Part shown: piece after piece, positions 1 through 7,350 of the stretch | Numbering within the stretch: position 1 is the first letter of the stretch | How the letters are laid out: each line of letters starts with the position of its first letter | DNA from: Balneolales bacterium | GTDB taxonomy: Bacteria > Bacteroidota > Rhodothermia > Balneolales > Natronogracilivirgulaceae | Direction of reading: 5' to 3' | DNA length: 18,319 nt | Assembly (NCBI GenBank): GCA_007131535.1 | Contig: SLQI01000054.1 | Span: 1-18,319, forward strand | Notes under the pieces: model-generated | Databases searched by the model: none | What the model saw: only the letters and a program-made list of their open reading frames with translations | What the model was told of the DNA's origin: nothing | Program-made: the position numbers and the translations under genes

Positions 1-51
1 ATATCCAATAGAATAACCCGATTTGTACAAAGCTAACTTACAGAATCCGAC

Positions 52-90
52 AAAAAAAGGCGGGTCACTGTGCAAGCAATAACCCGCCTT
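52..90 (-). terminator. Intrinsic terminator of the bacilliredoxin gene
   Basis: A 9-bp perfect stem (AAGGCGGGT at 57-65 with ACCCGCCTT at 82-90) with a 16-base loop is followed on the minus strand by a run of seven T (A-run at 52-58). It lies just after the stop of the minus-strand gene ending at 113, so it should end that transcript. Confidence 0.85.
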
Positions 91-112
91 CTAAAATGTG
101 AAATTAATTTAC

Positions 113-556
113 TCAGGTCGTTTCTGCTTCGCCGCAGAATTCATCAAAAATCATGATCAGATCCTCGGCTACCTGCTGAGCGGTGCGCCCTTCTATTCGA
201 TGCCGGGGGATCATCGCTTTAACTTCGCCGTCTTTGAAGAATGCGAATGACGGTGAGGAAGGCGGAAATTCACTGAAATATTCCCGCGCCCGTGCTGTAG
301 CTTCTTTATCCTGACCGGCAAACACCGTATACAGCTGGTCGGGTTTTTTGCTGTGCTCGAGTGCTATTTTCGCTCCGGGTCTGGCATTTCCGGCAGCACA
401 ACCACACACTGAGTTTATGACCAATAACATGGTACCTTTTTGATTCTTTAACACCTCATCTACTTGCTCGGGTGTTGTTAACTCGGCCACTCCGAGATCG
501 GTGAGCTCGGTTCTCATCCAGGAAGTATCCGGGCCAATGCCATAACCAAATTGCAT
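113..556 (-). CDS. BrxA/BrxB family bacilliredoxin
   Basis: A 147-residue thioredoxin-fold protein with the family's CGC active site at residues 51-53, in the context INSVCGCAAGNARP. In Bacillus, members of this family (YphP/YqiW, formerly DUF1094) remove bacillithiol from S-bacillithiolated proteins. Length and the C-terminal EDLIMIFDEFC region fit the family. There is one extra cysteine near the C-terminus (C141). AGGAAA a few bases upstream of the ATG is a reasonable ribosome site. The protein is cytoplasmic, with no signal peptide. The gene is single, has its own terminator, and is divergent from the lipoprotein gene with a 10-bp inverted repeat between them. Whether the host makes bacillithiol cannot be seen here. 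Family assignment is firm; the exact substrate is inferred. Confidence 0.92.
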   Translation of the reverse strand: MQFGYGIGPDTSWMRTELTDLGVAELTTPEQVDEVLKNQKGTMLLVINSVCGCAAGNARPGAKIALEHSKKPDQLYTVFAGQDKEATARAREYFSEFPPSSPSFAFFKDGEVKAMIPRHRIEGRTAQQVAEDLIMIFDEFCGEAETT

Positions 557-607
557 AATTTCCTGTGGTTTGTTAATGAAATAAAATTTTCGTGTTACGT
601 TGCTACC

Positions 608-652
608 ATATCACGTATTTTGATGGAACATTAACGGTTTTTTACGTGATAT
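608..652. promoter_or_regulatory. 10-bp inverted repeat between divergent genes
   Basis: ATATCACGTA (608-617) and TACGTGATAT (643-652) are perfect inverted copies separated by 25 bases. They sit between the divergent bacilliredoxin and lipoprotein starts. The element could be a pair of operator half-sites or an RNA hairpin in the lipoprotein leader. There is no T-run, so it is not a standard terminator. The regulator is unknown. Confidence 0.45.
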
Positions 653-711
653 CATTTCCATGTACGTTAAAGTCCAATGAAAATTTTTATGATTCCAAAT
701 TATCAGTGTCC

Positions 712-1548
712 ATGAAACAATTAAGCCTTTTGGCCGGGATACTTTTGATCATCACCGCTTGCTCAACCACTACGGTGCTGGAAACTCCGGGTGTCGGTGA
801 TTTTGATATGGATTCCGATGATCCCTTAACCGAAGTAGCCTCCTCAGCCGGATTTCAAACACTGGAAGAAGAAAACTACTATTTATATTCCGGGGTGGAT
901 GAGGAGCACTTATACGTAATTGCGGAAATCAGAAGCCGCGCATTTCAGCAGCGTATTGAAGATTATGGGCTTCGACTTTCTGTTGAATCTTCAAGCAGTT
1001 GGCTGGGGCTTACCTATCCGATGGGGATGCTTGAAGCATTGGTCGATTTTCAGGACGCCGCCGTCTCTTACCTGCTTGATCCCGCCTGGCAGCAAATGCC
1101 CCAAAACGAATCTATTGTAGAGCAAGCGGAAGAGGATATAGAACATCTTGCATTGCTTTCACAAAACCCTGACGAATCCCCTGCCCGCATTACCCTCACT
1201 GAATTACGTGCTCAGAATCTTGAAGTCCGCTATCAATATGAAGGGGGCTTTTACACCATAGCCTACCGGATACCACTTGAGAGCGGAAGAAGCCAGCAGT
1301 TTTCACCGGACGCGCATGCCGGGGAAGCGCTCTCGGTTGAACTTACCGTAGCGCCACCGTCTGCAGAGGATATCACAGGCGAAGAGCTTTCCGGTGCTGC
1401 CGCATCGGATTTCGGAGGCAATATGGCCGGTGGAAGGCGTCAGCAAGAGCCTCAACAGGATCAACAGGAAGAAACACTTGCCGACCGGGTAGACCGGATT
1501 TTGGGACGAAGTTATTCCAACAACTTTATCATCCAACTCCCCGAATAA
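712..1548 (+). CDS. Predicted outer-membrane lipoprotein, function unknown
   Basis: I place the start at the ATG at 712 because it directly begins a lipoprotein signal peptide, MKQLSLLAGILLIITAC, with lipidation at C17. The open frame continues 40 codons upstream, but that stretch does not resemble a protein and runs through the inverted repeat. The mature part (about 260 residues) is acidic and rich in alternating hydrophobic residues. The segment around EEHLYVIAEI vaguely recalls beta-sandwich sugar-binding (CBM9-like) lipoproteins, which is a weak impression only. The C-terminal part has a Gly/Arg/Gln-rich stretch followed by a short region ending NNFIIQLPE. No catalytic motif is visible. 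It is a single gene, divergent from the bacilliredoxin and convergent with the superoxide dismutase. I do not recognise the family. Confidence 0.75.
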   Translation: MKQLSLLAGILLIITACSTTTVLETPGVGDFDMDSDDPLTEVASSAGFQTLEEENYYLYSGVDEEHLYVIAEIRSRAFQQRIEDYGLRLSVESSSSWLGLTYPMGMLEALVDFQDAAVSYLLDPAWQQMPQNESIVEQAEEDIEHLALLSQNPDESPARITLTELRAQNLEVRYQYEGGFYTIAYRIPLESGRSQQFSPDAHAGEALSVELTVAPPSAEDITGEELSGAAASDFGGNMAGGRRQQEPQQDQQEETLADRVDRILGRSYSNNFIIQLPE

Positions 1549-1579
1549 AAAAGGTGATGAACGGATGTCCATCACCTTT
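1547..1579 (-). terminator. Shared terminator between convergent genes
   Basis: A 10-bp perfect stem (AAAGGTGATG 1550-1559 with CATCACCTTT 1570-1579, loop 10 bases) lies between the convergent lipoprotein and sod genes. On the minus strand it is followed by six T (1552-1547), so it works best for sod. On the plus strand only TTT follows, so it may act weakly for the lipoprotein too. Confidence 0.8.
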
Positions 1580-1614
1580 AAAACCTGAGATATAGCTTAA
1601 ATCAGCTTAGCATA

Positions 1615-2223
1615 CTACTTTGCTGATTTAAAATTTTCCTCGACCTGCTCCCAGTTCACCACATTCCAGAATGCGGAGACATAATCAGGCCGCCGGTTCT
1701 GATATTTGAGGTAGTAGGCATGTTCCCAAACATCCAATCCAAGAACCGGAGTGTTGCCGTCCATCAACGGTGAATCCTGATTCAGGGTTGATGTAACCAC
1801 AAGATTACCGTTTTTGTTGACGACCAGCCATGCCCAGCCGGAGCCAAATCTGCCGAGGGCAGCATTGGTAAATTCTTCCTTAAACTTGTCAAAAGAATCG
1901 AATGTGTTGGAAATCTCCTGACCGATATCACCGGAAGGCTCGCCACCGCCATTCGGGCTGAGCAGCTTCCAGAACATGGAGTGGTTGGCATGGCCTCCGC
2001 CGTTGTTAATTACCGCTTGACGCTTATCGGAAGGCACTTCATCAATTTTGCGAAGCAGCTCCTCCACCGGTAATTGTGCCAGTTCATGCCCCTCAATAGC
2101 TGCATTTAGTTTGGTCACATAGGTATTGTGGTGTTTGGTGTGATGAATCTCCATCGTACGAGCATCAATATGCGGTTCCAACGCATCGTATGCATAAGGT
2201 AAATCAGGTAGTGTATAAGCCAT
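1615..2223 (-). CDS. sodA: Superoxide dismutase, Fe/Mn family (Mn-type)
   Basis: A 202-residue cytoplasmic enzyme converting superoxide to oxygen and hydrogen peroxide. The four metal ligands are visible: H27 (MEIHHTKHH), H81 (GGGHANHSMFW), D164 and H168 (signature DVWEHAYYL). Several residues point to the Mn branch: the GGGHANH motif with G77 and the outer-sphere glutamine in LNQDSPLMDG (Q149). Fe enzymes usually carry this glutamine near the second helix instead. Length is normal and there is no signal peptide. AAGGAAA lies at a good distance upstream of the ATG, and a TATAAT box lies about 45 bases upstream. It is monocistronic with a terminator at 1547-1579. Metal preference is inferred from sequence and could be cambialistic. 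Confidence 0.96.
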   Translation of the reverse strand: MAYTLPDLPYAYDALEPHIDARTMEIHHTKHHNTYVTKLNAAIEGHELAQLPVEELLRKIDEVPSDKRQAVINNGGGHANHSMFWKLLSPNGGGEPSGDIGQEISNTFDSFDKFKEEFTNAALGRFGSGWAWLVVNKNGNLVVTSTLNQDSPLMDGNTPVLGLDVWEHAYYLKYQNRRPDYVSAFWNVVNWEQVEENFKSAK

Positions 2224-2262
2224 GATTATTTTTCCTTACCTGTTATGGTTTAAGTGTTAATG

Positions 2263-2270
2263 ATTATAAT
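2263..2270. promoter_or_regulatory. Palindromic -10 box between sod and the structured element
   Basis: ATTATAAT is its own reverse complement, giving a TATAAT hexamer on both strands (plus 2265-2270, minus 2268-2263). On the minus strand it is suitably placed for sod (5' leader about 33 bases). On the plus strand it would start a transcript near 2277, just before the structured element. No good -35 box is seen on either side. Confidence 0.4.
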
Positions 2271-2300
2271 ATCCGAGTTTAGCTAAGCTGTTTAGTTACT

Positions 2301-2448
2301 CAACTGTCGCTCCTGGTGAGTTCTACGTTACAGCCAACACGATTAGTCTGTATAAAGCACGGCTCCAATAATTTAACTATCGCCGGCGCTTTTAATACAG
2401 ACTTGGTAGAATCTTAGGCAGCTCCACCAGAACTCAGTTCGCAAGTTA
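2301..2448. ncRNA. Candidate structured RNA, 6S-like in overall shape
   Basis: About 150 bases fold into one long interrupted hairpin. The apical helix pairs 2345-2363 with 2382-2403 (9 bp AGTCTGTAT/ATACAGACT, then 3, 2 and 4 bp, loop 18). A middle helix of 8 bp pairs 2317-2324 with 2429-2436. A weak basal helix pairs around 2302-2310 with 2441-2447. Between apical and middle helices is a large asymmetric bubble (2325-2344 and 2404-2428). A long rod with a central bubble is the general shape of 6S RNA, but I cannot match conserved 6S sequence. On the plus strand a TATAAT box at 2265 and TTATTTT at the end fit a transcript. On the minus strand the basal helix gains a G-U pair. Strand and identity are unresolved. 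Confidence 0.45.
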
Positions 2449-2868
2449 TTTTGGATACGCCAAAAGTAAAATTCGAAGTGCCAGGCTTACCCGTTAAGAT
2501 AATTAGTGCATATTGCCATAGTATCCCTAAGGTGTAACCCCTGACTTTAGTGCAACATGCTGTTTCAAAAAATCATTTCTGAAATCCATAAATAACGGGC
2601 AGCATGAATCCGATGTAATTTATCTGGTAATATGTTCTTCATAATCTGAATCAAATATAATCCGGTCAAATCCATTAAAAATCTATCGGGCTCTTAAAAT
2701 AATTCTACAATTTCTGCTATCTTCTCCCCACCTAAGTAAAACGACCGATTCTACAATCGAACTTCATGATTCGAAATCCGCATCGGCGTAGTCATGTACA
2801 AAATCTGCGATAAACCAATCTGCAACGAGAGTCGTTTTTGTTATTAGGTATTAGGTCTACAATTTCAG
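2449..2868. other. AT-rich intergenic stretch, no gene seen
   Basis: I find no plausible reading frame, tRNA or strong terminator. A small hairpin TTTTGG/CCAAAA (2449-2466) follows the structured element. The rest is AT-rich with short imperfect repeats (for example TATTAGG twice near 2851-2864). It probably holds the promoter and leader of the downstream flavoprotein gene, but no convincing promoter stands out. Confidence 0.5.
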
Positions 2869-2881
2869 AAAAAGGTATTTC

Positions 2882-4327
2882 ATGAGTATTAAATACGACA
2901 TTATTATCATCGGAAGTGGTCCGGCTGGTTTTTCATGTGCCATGCAATCTGCCAAGTTCAATAAAAGCGTGCTCATGGTTGAAGCCGACCCGGATAACCT
3001 CGGCGGAACCTGGATCAATACCGGGACGGTCCCCAGTAAAGCTCTTCGGGAAACTGCCCGAAACATCTACACATATACCTCACAGTTTGGCAAGTACGAG
3101 AACAAAAAGCCTTATGAGCGCTTTAAAATGCGGGATCTGCTCAAGTATAAAGATCGTGTACTTGAGAATGAAAACAGCTCCATCAAAAAAGACCTGATCA
3201 AAAATAACGTCCATACTGCCCGAGGATATGGCAAAATTATTGAACCGAACTTAGTTGAAATTACCGACCTTCTCGGAGAGACCCGAAAGGTAAAAGCGGA
3301 TTTTATTCTCATTGCCACCGGAAGCAGACCCACGAAACCCAAAAGCTTTAATATTGATCATAAGGTAGTTTTTGATGCCAACTCTATCTTAAATCTTGAT
3401 CATATCCCCAGGAGATTGGTTATTGTCGGAGGTAGTATTCAAGCCCTGGAATTCGCCACCATTTTCGCTGCTTTGGGCACGAATGTAACTGTGCTCAACG
3501 AAGAAGGAGAATACCTCCCGTTTCTCGACCCGGAAATCCGCGAAGAATTCGACCGCATTATTTATCAAATGCGAATTTCAATTAACAACAATGTCGAAAT
3601 TCAGGGAGTCAACAATAATAAACTGCGCAATTGCACCGAAGTTCGTTATACGAAATCAAGTGATAACGGAGAGCTGAAAGTCATCGAAACTGAAGTCGTG
3701 CTTCATTTTGGCAAGCGTACTCCCAACACTGAAGGCATCGGGCTCGAAAATGCCGGTATTGAACTTGATGATCATAGTTTTATCAAAGTTAATGAGCGTT
3801 ATCAGACAACTTGTGATTCCATTTATGCTTGCGGGGATGTTATCGGATTTCCGGCACTGGCTTCCGCTTCATTCACTCAGGGAAGACTTGCTTCGTGTGA
3901 CATGTTCGATATCCCTTCCAAAGATACATCTCCCAACATTCCCTTTGGTATCTACACCATCCCGGAAATAGCAGCTATTGGCCTGACCGAAGAGGAGGCC
4001 ATGAACGCAGGCTATAAAGTCACTGTGGGCCGCACAAAATACGACCGGCTTACTAAAGCTGATATTTCCAAGAGCCGTGACGGCCTGCTCAAACTTGTAT
4101 TTGAAAGTGATACGTTCCGCCTGCTCGGCATTCACATTATCGGTGATAATGCCACCGAAATGATCCATTTGGGACAAGCTGTCCTCTATTACGGCGGCGA
4201 TATTCGTTATTTCATAGGCAATGTCATCAATTACCCGACTTACACTGAAGCCTATCGTATTGCCGCGTTCAACGGGGTGAACAAAGTGTATAAAAGCGGT
4301 GTAGGGTACGACCGTATTCTGGAGTAA
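2882..4327 (+). CDS. sthA: Soluble transhydrogenase-like flavoprotein (pyridine nucleotide-disulfide oxidoreductase family)
   Basis: A 481-residue FAD enzyme. Family marks are the FAD-binding GSGPAG (11-16), the ATG motif ATGSRP (145-150), the second FAD motif ACGDVIGFPALASAS (316-330) and a C-terminal dimerisation domain with NYPTYTEAYRIAAFNG (450-465). That last segment is typical of Si-specific NAD(P) transhydrogenase rather than lipoamide dehydrogenase. Where disulfide enzymes have CxxxxC, this protein reads GGTWINTGTVPSK (41-53), so both redox cysteines are gone. The second nucleotide-binding motif is GGSIQALE (183-190) instead of GxGxxG. SthA normally equilibrates NADPH and NADH. The fold and FAD site are clear, but the degenerate NAD(P) motif makes the reaction less certain. 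AAAAAGG 7 bases before the ATG is a good ribosome site. The gene is monocistronic. Confidence 0.85.
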   Translation: MSIKYDIIIIGSGPAGFSCAMQSAKFNKSVLMVEADPDNLGGTWINTGTVPSKALRETARNIYTYTSQFGKYENKKPYERFKMRDLLKYKDRVLENENSSIKKDLIKNNVHTARGYGKIIEPNLVEITDLLGETRKVKADFILIATGSRPTKPKSFNIDHKVVFDANSILNLDHIPRRLVIVGGSIQALEFATIFAALGTNVTVLNEEGEYLPFLDPEIREEFDRIIYQMRISINNNVEIQGVNNNKLRNCTEVRYTKSSDNGELKVIETEVVLHFGKRTPNTEGIGLENAGIELDDHSFIKVNERYQTTCDSIYACGDVIGFPALASASFTQGRLASCDMFDIPSKDTSPNIPFGIYTIPEIAAIGLTEEEAMNAGYKVTVGRTKYDRLTKADISKSRDGLLKLVFESDTFRLLGIHIIGDNATEMIHLGQAVLYYGGDIRYFIGNVINYPTYTEAYRIAAFNGVNKVYKSGVGYDRILE

Positions 4328-4362
4328 GCTGTTTTCTATCGTGAATCGCCACAGGCAGGTTA

Positions 4363-4426
4363 CCCGAACCAACCGGTAAACCGGTACATCGGGGGATTCA
4401 GATAAACAGCAAGCCAGCCTGCTTGC
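4363..4426. other. Two hairpins between convergent sthA and aspS
   Basis: First hairpin: CCCGA (4363-4367) with TCGGG (4389-4393), and inside it ACCGG (4372-4376) with CCGGT (4381-4385) around a TAAA loop. Second: GCAAGC (4409-4414) with GCTTGC (4421-4426), followed on the minus strand by TGTTTATC. Neither has a proper T-run, so they are at best weak terminators for the two convergent genes. Confidence 0.4.
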
Positions 4427-4461
4427 AGCCATCTATCCCCCGTTACCATATATGCTATAGC

Positions 4462-6252
4462 TTACTTATCATCATCGGCTAAGACACCGGGCCGCAGTTG
4501 AATGTGAAGCTCTTTTAACTGTTCTTCATCAACTACACTCGGGCAGCTATCCATCAGACTCTGAGCCCGCTGGTTTTTCGGAAACGCGATGACATCCCTC
4601 AGACTCTGAGCGCCGGCCAGCAGCATCACCAGACGATCCAGCCCGAGTGCTATACCACCATGTGGCGGGGCTCCATATTGAAATGCTTCCAGTAAAAAGC
4701 CGAACTTTTCGCGCGCTTCCTCTTCATCGATGCCGAGAGCATTAAACATCTGCTGCTGGACATTCGGATTGTGAATACGGATGGAACCTCCGCCGATTTC
4801 ACTGCCGTTCATCACCAGGTCGTACGCTCTGGCTCTGGCTTTTTCCGGCTGGGATTCCAAAAGATCCATATCATTCGGATGGGGAGAAGTAAACGGGTGG
4901 TGCATAGCGTAGTAGCGGCCGTCATCCGGGTCGTATTCCAACAGCGGGAAATCGGTTACCCAAAGCAGATGATTTTGAGAGGTGTCAATCAAGTCGTACT
5001 CCCGGGCCATCATCAGGCGTAAATCACCAAGCTGCTGATAAACAGACGGTTTAGCTCCGGCAAATATCAGGATCAGATCACCTTTTTCCGCTCCGGCCTG
5101 TTCAACCATCTGCTGTGTCGTCTCTTCAGCTACGAACTTGCCGACGCTGGAATACAGCTCATCTTCATTGTTTTTGATATAAATGAGTCCACCGGCACCG
5201 ATTTCATCCTGCGCCCGTTTGGTAAGTTTGTCCATCACCCCGCGGCCTAATTTCCCAAGCCCGGGAACTACAAATCCAACTACCGCCCCGCCATCGGCTA
5301 CTGTTTTTGAAAAAATGCGGAACTCGGACTCTTTTACAATATCAGAGAAATCGACAAACTTCAACCCGAAGCGCGTATCGGGTTTATCGGTGCCATAAGT
5401 TTCGATCGCATCCTGGTAGCTCATTCGATTGAACGGCACCTCTACGTCTACCCCCACGGTTTGGCTGAGTACCTTTGCCATCATGCCCTCAGTCATCCGG
5501 TAAACATCTTCTTCATCCACGAAGGACATTTCCACATCAATTTGAGTAAACTCCGGCTGCCGGTCGGCTCTGAGGTCTTCATCCCGGAAACATTTAACGA
5601 TCTGGAAATAGCGGTCCATCCCTGATACCATCAAAACCTGCTTGTAGGTTTGCGGGCTTTGCGGAAGAGCAAAAAACTTACCCGGATTAACCCTGCTCGG
5701 TACCAGGTAATCCCGGGCGCCCTCCGGTGTGCTTCGCATCAGAAACGGGGTTTCGATTTCGGCAAAATCGTGCTGATAAAAGTACGACCTGACCGTCTCA
5801 TATACTTTAGAACGCAACATCAGGTTGTTCTGCATTTGCGGCCTTCTCAGATCGAGGTAACGATATTTAAGGCGAATATCTTCATTGGCCTTTACATCAT
5901 CTTTAACTTCAAAAGGAGGGGTATTGGCTTTGGAATAAATTTTCAGATCATGTACACGAACTTCAACCTCTCCTGTATGCAGGTTGGGGTTGATGTTTTC
6001 TTCATCCCGCTTTCGCACATAACCCTTAACCCCGATAACATACTCGGACCGCAATTGATCGGCTTTAGCATGGGCCTCCGGGTTATCCTGAGGAGAAAAT
6101 ACAATCTGAGTGAGGCCGTGGCGGTCGCGTAAGTCAATAAATATTACTCCGCCCAGATCACGACGGGTATCCACCCATCCGTTTAAAATAACTTCGGTAT
6201 CTTCATTTTTGATTGTAAGTTCGCCACAGTTATGGGTACGTTTGAGCGTCAT
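4462..6252 (-). CDS. aspS: Aspartyl-tRNA synthetase, bacterial type
   Basis: A 596-residue class IIb synthetase charging tRNA-Asp in the cytoplasm. Domains in order: N-terminal OB-fold anticodon-binding domain (about 1-105, with GWVDTRRDLGGVIFIDLRDR), catalytic core with QSPQ (198-201) and motif 2 FRDEDLRADRQPEFTQID (222-239), the bacterial GAD insertion (about 295-415), and motif 3 GLDRL (537-541). Length is normal for bacteria. The residue after RRD is Leu (L33). Known non-discriminating bacterial AspRS such as that of Pseudomonas aeruginosa has His there, and discriminating E. coli AspRS has Leu. This suggests, but does not prove, a tRNA-Asp-specific enzyme. The start gives the conserved N-terminus RTHNCGEL; no strong Shine-Dalgarno is seen. 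It is a single gene, divergent from the response regulator. Confidence 0.98.
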   Translation of the reverse strand: MTLKRTHNCGELTIKNEDTEVILNGWVDTRRDLGGVIFIDLRDRHGLTQIVFSPQDNPEAHAKADQLRSEYVIGVKGYVRKRDEENINPNLHTGEVEVRVHDLKIYSKANTPPFEVKDDVKANEDIRLKYRYLDLRRPQMQNNLMLRSKVYETVRSYFYQHDFAEIETPFLMRSTPEGARDYLVPSRVNPGKFFALPQSPQTYKQVLMVSGMDRYFQIVKCFRDEDLRADRQPEFTQIDVEMSFVDEEDVYRMTEGMMAKVLSQTVGVDVEVPFNRMSYQDAIETYGTDKPDTRFGLKFVDFSDIVKESEFRIFSKTVADGGAVVGFVVPGLGKLGRGVMDKLTKRAQDEIGAGGLIYIKNNEDELYSSVGKFVAEETTQQMVEQAGAEKGDLILIFAGAKPSVYQQLGDLRLMMAREYDLIDTSQNHLLWVTDFPLLEYDPDDGRYYAMHHPFTSPHPNDMDLLESQPEKARARAYDLVMNGSEIGGGSIRIHNPNVQQQMFNALGIDEEEAREKFGFLLEAFQYGAPPHGGIALGLDRLVMLLAGAQSLRDVIAFPKNQRAQSLMDSCPSVVDEEQLKELHIQLRPGVLADDDK

Positions 6253-6397
6253 GAGTACTTTTTGGTTGTTTAGGACAAATAATTAAGCCTGCAAAAATAG
6301 CAATTCTCCGGGATAATCTCTTAACGCTATAAAAAAAAGGTGGGTTTAATACCGGATTTTTGTGTTTTTTCTAATTGCGGTATGGTATTTTAGCTAA

Positions 6398-6443
6398 TTG
6401 GCGTATTGGCAACTCTGGTTGAGAGGCATCAGAATACCGCCAA
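6398..6443. promoter_or_regulatory. Hairpin in the 386-base gap between aspS and the response regulator
   Basis: TTGGCGTATT (6398-6407) pairs with AATACCGCCAA (6433-6443) with a single bulged base, and an inner CTCT/AGAG helix (6413-6416, 6422-6425) caps it. The right arm can instead pair with GCGGTAT at 6377-6383, so two exclusive folds exist. It lies about 150-190 bases upstream of aspS (minus) and about 200 upstream of the regulator (plus). The rest of 6253-6638 is AT-rich with no reading frame. Confidence 0.35.
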
Positions 6444-6510
6444 CCTGTTAACCCAAAATATCACTAAACCTTATACCAAGTAGCAATCAGTATTGCAAAT
6501 GATAGTGCAC

Positions 6511-6543
6511 TTTGTTAAGCCGATCCTGTAATATTTAACATTG
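6511..6543 (+). promoter_or_regulatory. Possible Bacteroidota-type promoter of the response regulator
   Basis: TTTG (6511-6514) and TAACATTG (6536-6543, one mismatch to TAnnTTTG) are separated by 21 bases, close to the -33/-7 layout of Bacteroidota sigma factors. A start near 6550 would leave a leader of about 90 bases. This is weak evidence. Confidence 0.3.
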
Positions 6544-6638
6544 TGTACTAATCTAAATCTGATATATTTAAGATTACATGGGTAAAAAGTCATTAAACAT
6601 CTACAGCAAAACTACCCGCCAACCGGAGCCGAGGTACT

Positions 6639-7286
6639 ATGGAGAATATACGGGTACTACTGGCTGATGATCATGAAATCGTTCGATACGGCCTGGCTAA
6701 CCTGATAGATAAATGCCGGGATATTGATGTTGTTGCCGAAGCCGGCAGCGGCAAGCATGCTATTGATTTATATAAATCCCACCGGCCTGATGTCGCCGTG
6801 CTTGACATATCCATGCCGGATTATGATGGAATTGAAACTGCCCGGCAGATTCTGAAGCTTGATCCCGAAGCCGCTATTCTGATGCTGACTATGCATACCG
6901 GTGAGGAGTATCTCCGGAAAGTACTTGAGGCTGGCATAAACGGCTACATCATGAAAAATACCAAGGCAGATCAACTTGTAGATGCAATCCGGAAAGTGGC
7001 CGCCGGACAAAAAGTTTTTAGTGACGATATTTCCCATCTGCTCACGGAGACTTATGTAAATCTAAACCAAGGTGGTTTACAAGAGCAAAACAGCTTAACA
7101 GAAAGAGAGACCGAAGTAGCTGCGTTAATTGCTGATGGCAACACCACCCAGGAAGTTGCCGGTATTCTTGGAATCAGCCCCCGTACGGTAGAATCGCATC
7201 GCGGAAATGCCATGAAAAAAATCGGCGCTAAAAATACGGCCGAATTGGTAAGATACGCCGTAAGTCACAACCTTTCAAGTAGTTAA
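6639..7286 (+). CDS. NarL/FixJ (LuxR-type) response regulator transcription factor
   Basis: A 215-residue two-domain regulator. The receiver domain (about 4-120) has the acidic pair D10-D11, phospho-acceptor D56 (VAVLDISMP), T84 and K106 (NGYIMKN), all the residues needed for phosphorylation. The C-terminal LuxR-type DNA-binding domain (about 150-212) has LTERETEV and the recognition helix SPRTVESHRGNAMKKI. It should bind DNA as a dimer after phosphorylation. No histidine kinase is adjacent, so it is an orphan here and its signal and targets are unknown. It is monocistronic, with a hairpin after the stop and then a possible small RNA. The start codon gives the expected MENIRVLLADDHE beginning of the receiver fold. 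Confidence 0.95.
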   Translation: MENIRVLLADDHEIVRYGLANLIDKCRDIDVVAEAGSGKHAIDLYKSHRPDVAVLDISMPDYDGIETARQILKLDPEAAILMLTMHTGEEYLRKVLEAGINGYIMKNTKADQLVDAIRKVAAGQKVFSDDISHLLTETYVNLNQGGLQEQNSLTERETEVAALIADGNTTQEVAGILGISPRTVESHRGNAMKKIGAKNTAELVRYAVSHNLSSS

Positions 7287-7317
7287 AGTATTTATCAGAA
7301 TTTCATATCCGTATTTT

Positions 7318-7340
7318 TACGGAATAAAAATTCCGTATTT
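7318..7340 (+). terminator. Hairpin after the response regulator
   Basis: TACGGAAT (7318-7325) pairs with ATTCCGTA (7330-7337) over a 4-base loop and is followed by TTT. An overlapping alternative pairs CCGTA (7309-7313) with TACGG (7318-7322). The short T-run makes it a modest terminator 30 bases after the stop codon. Confidence 0.5.
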
Positions 7341-7350
7341 CACCGGATTG

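Noticed and set aside
592..711. Upstream 40 codons of the lipoprotein frame
   Set aside because: Using the earlier ATG would bury the lipoprotein signal peptide inside the protein, and this stretch contains the inverted repeat.
2419..2429. CAGCTCCACCA, identical to the usual 3' end of tmRNA
   Set aside because: No T-arm precedes it, no matching 5' acceptor strand lies upstream on the plus strand (that is the sod gene), and no tag reading frame is seen. It forms one side of the central bubble of the structured element instead.
2301..2448. Signal recognition particle RNA or RNase P RNA as the identity of the structured element
   Set aside because: The conserved SRP apical motif with its GGAA-type loop and the RNase P core sequences are absent.
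3869..4432. 187-codon open frame antisense to sthA
   Set aside because: It overlaps the conserved C-terminal domain of the flavoprotein and shows no protein-like motifs.
5650..6132. 160-codon open frame antisense to aspS
   Set aside because: It lies wholly within the well-conserved synthetase gene on the other strand and has no recognisable features.
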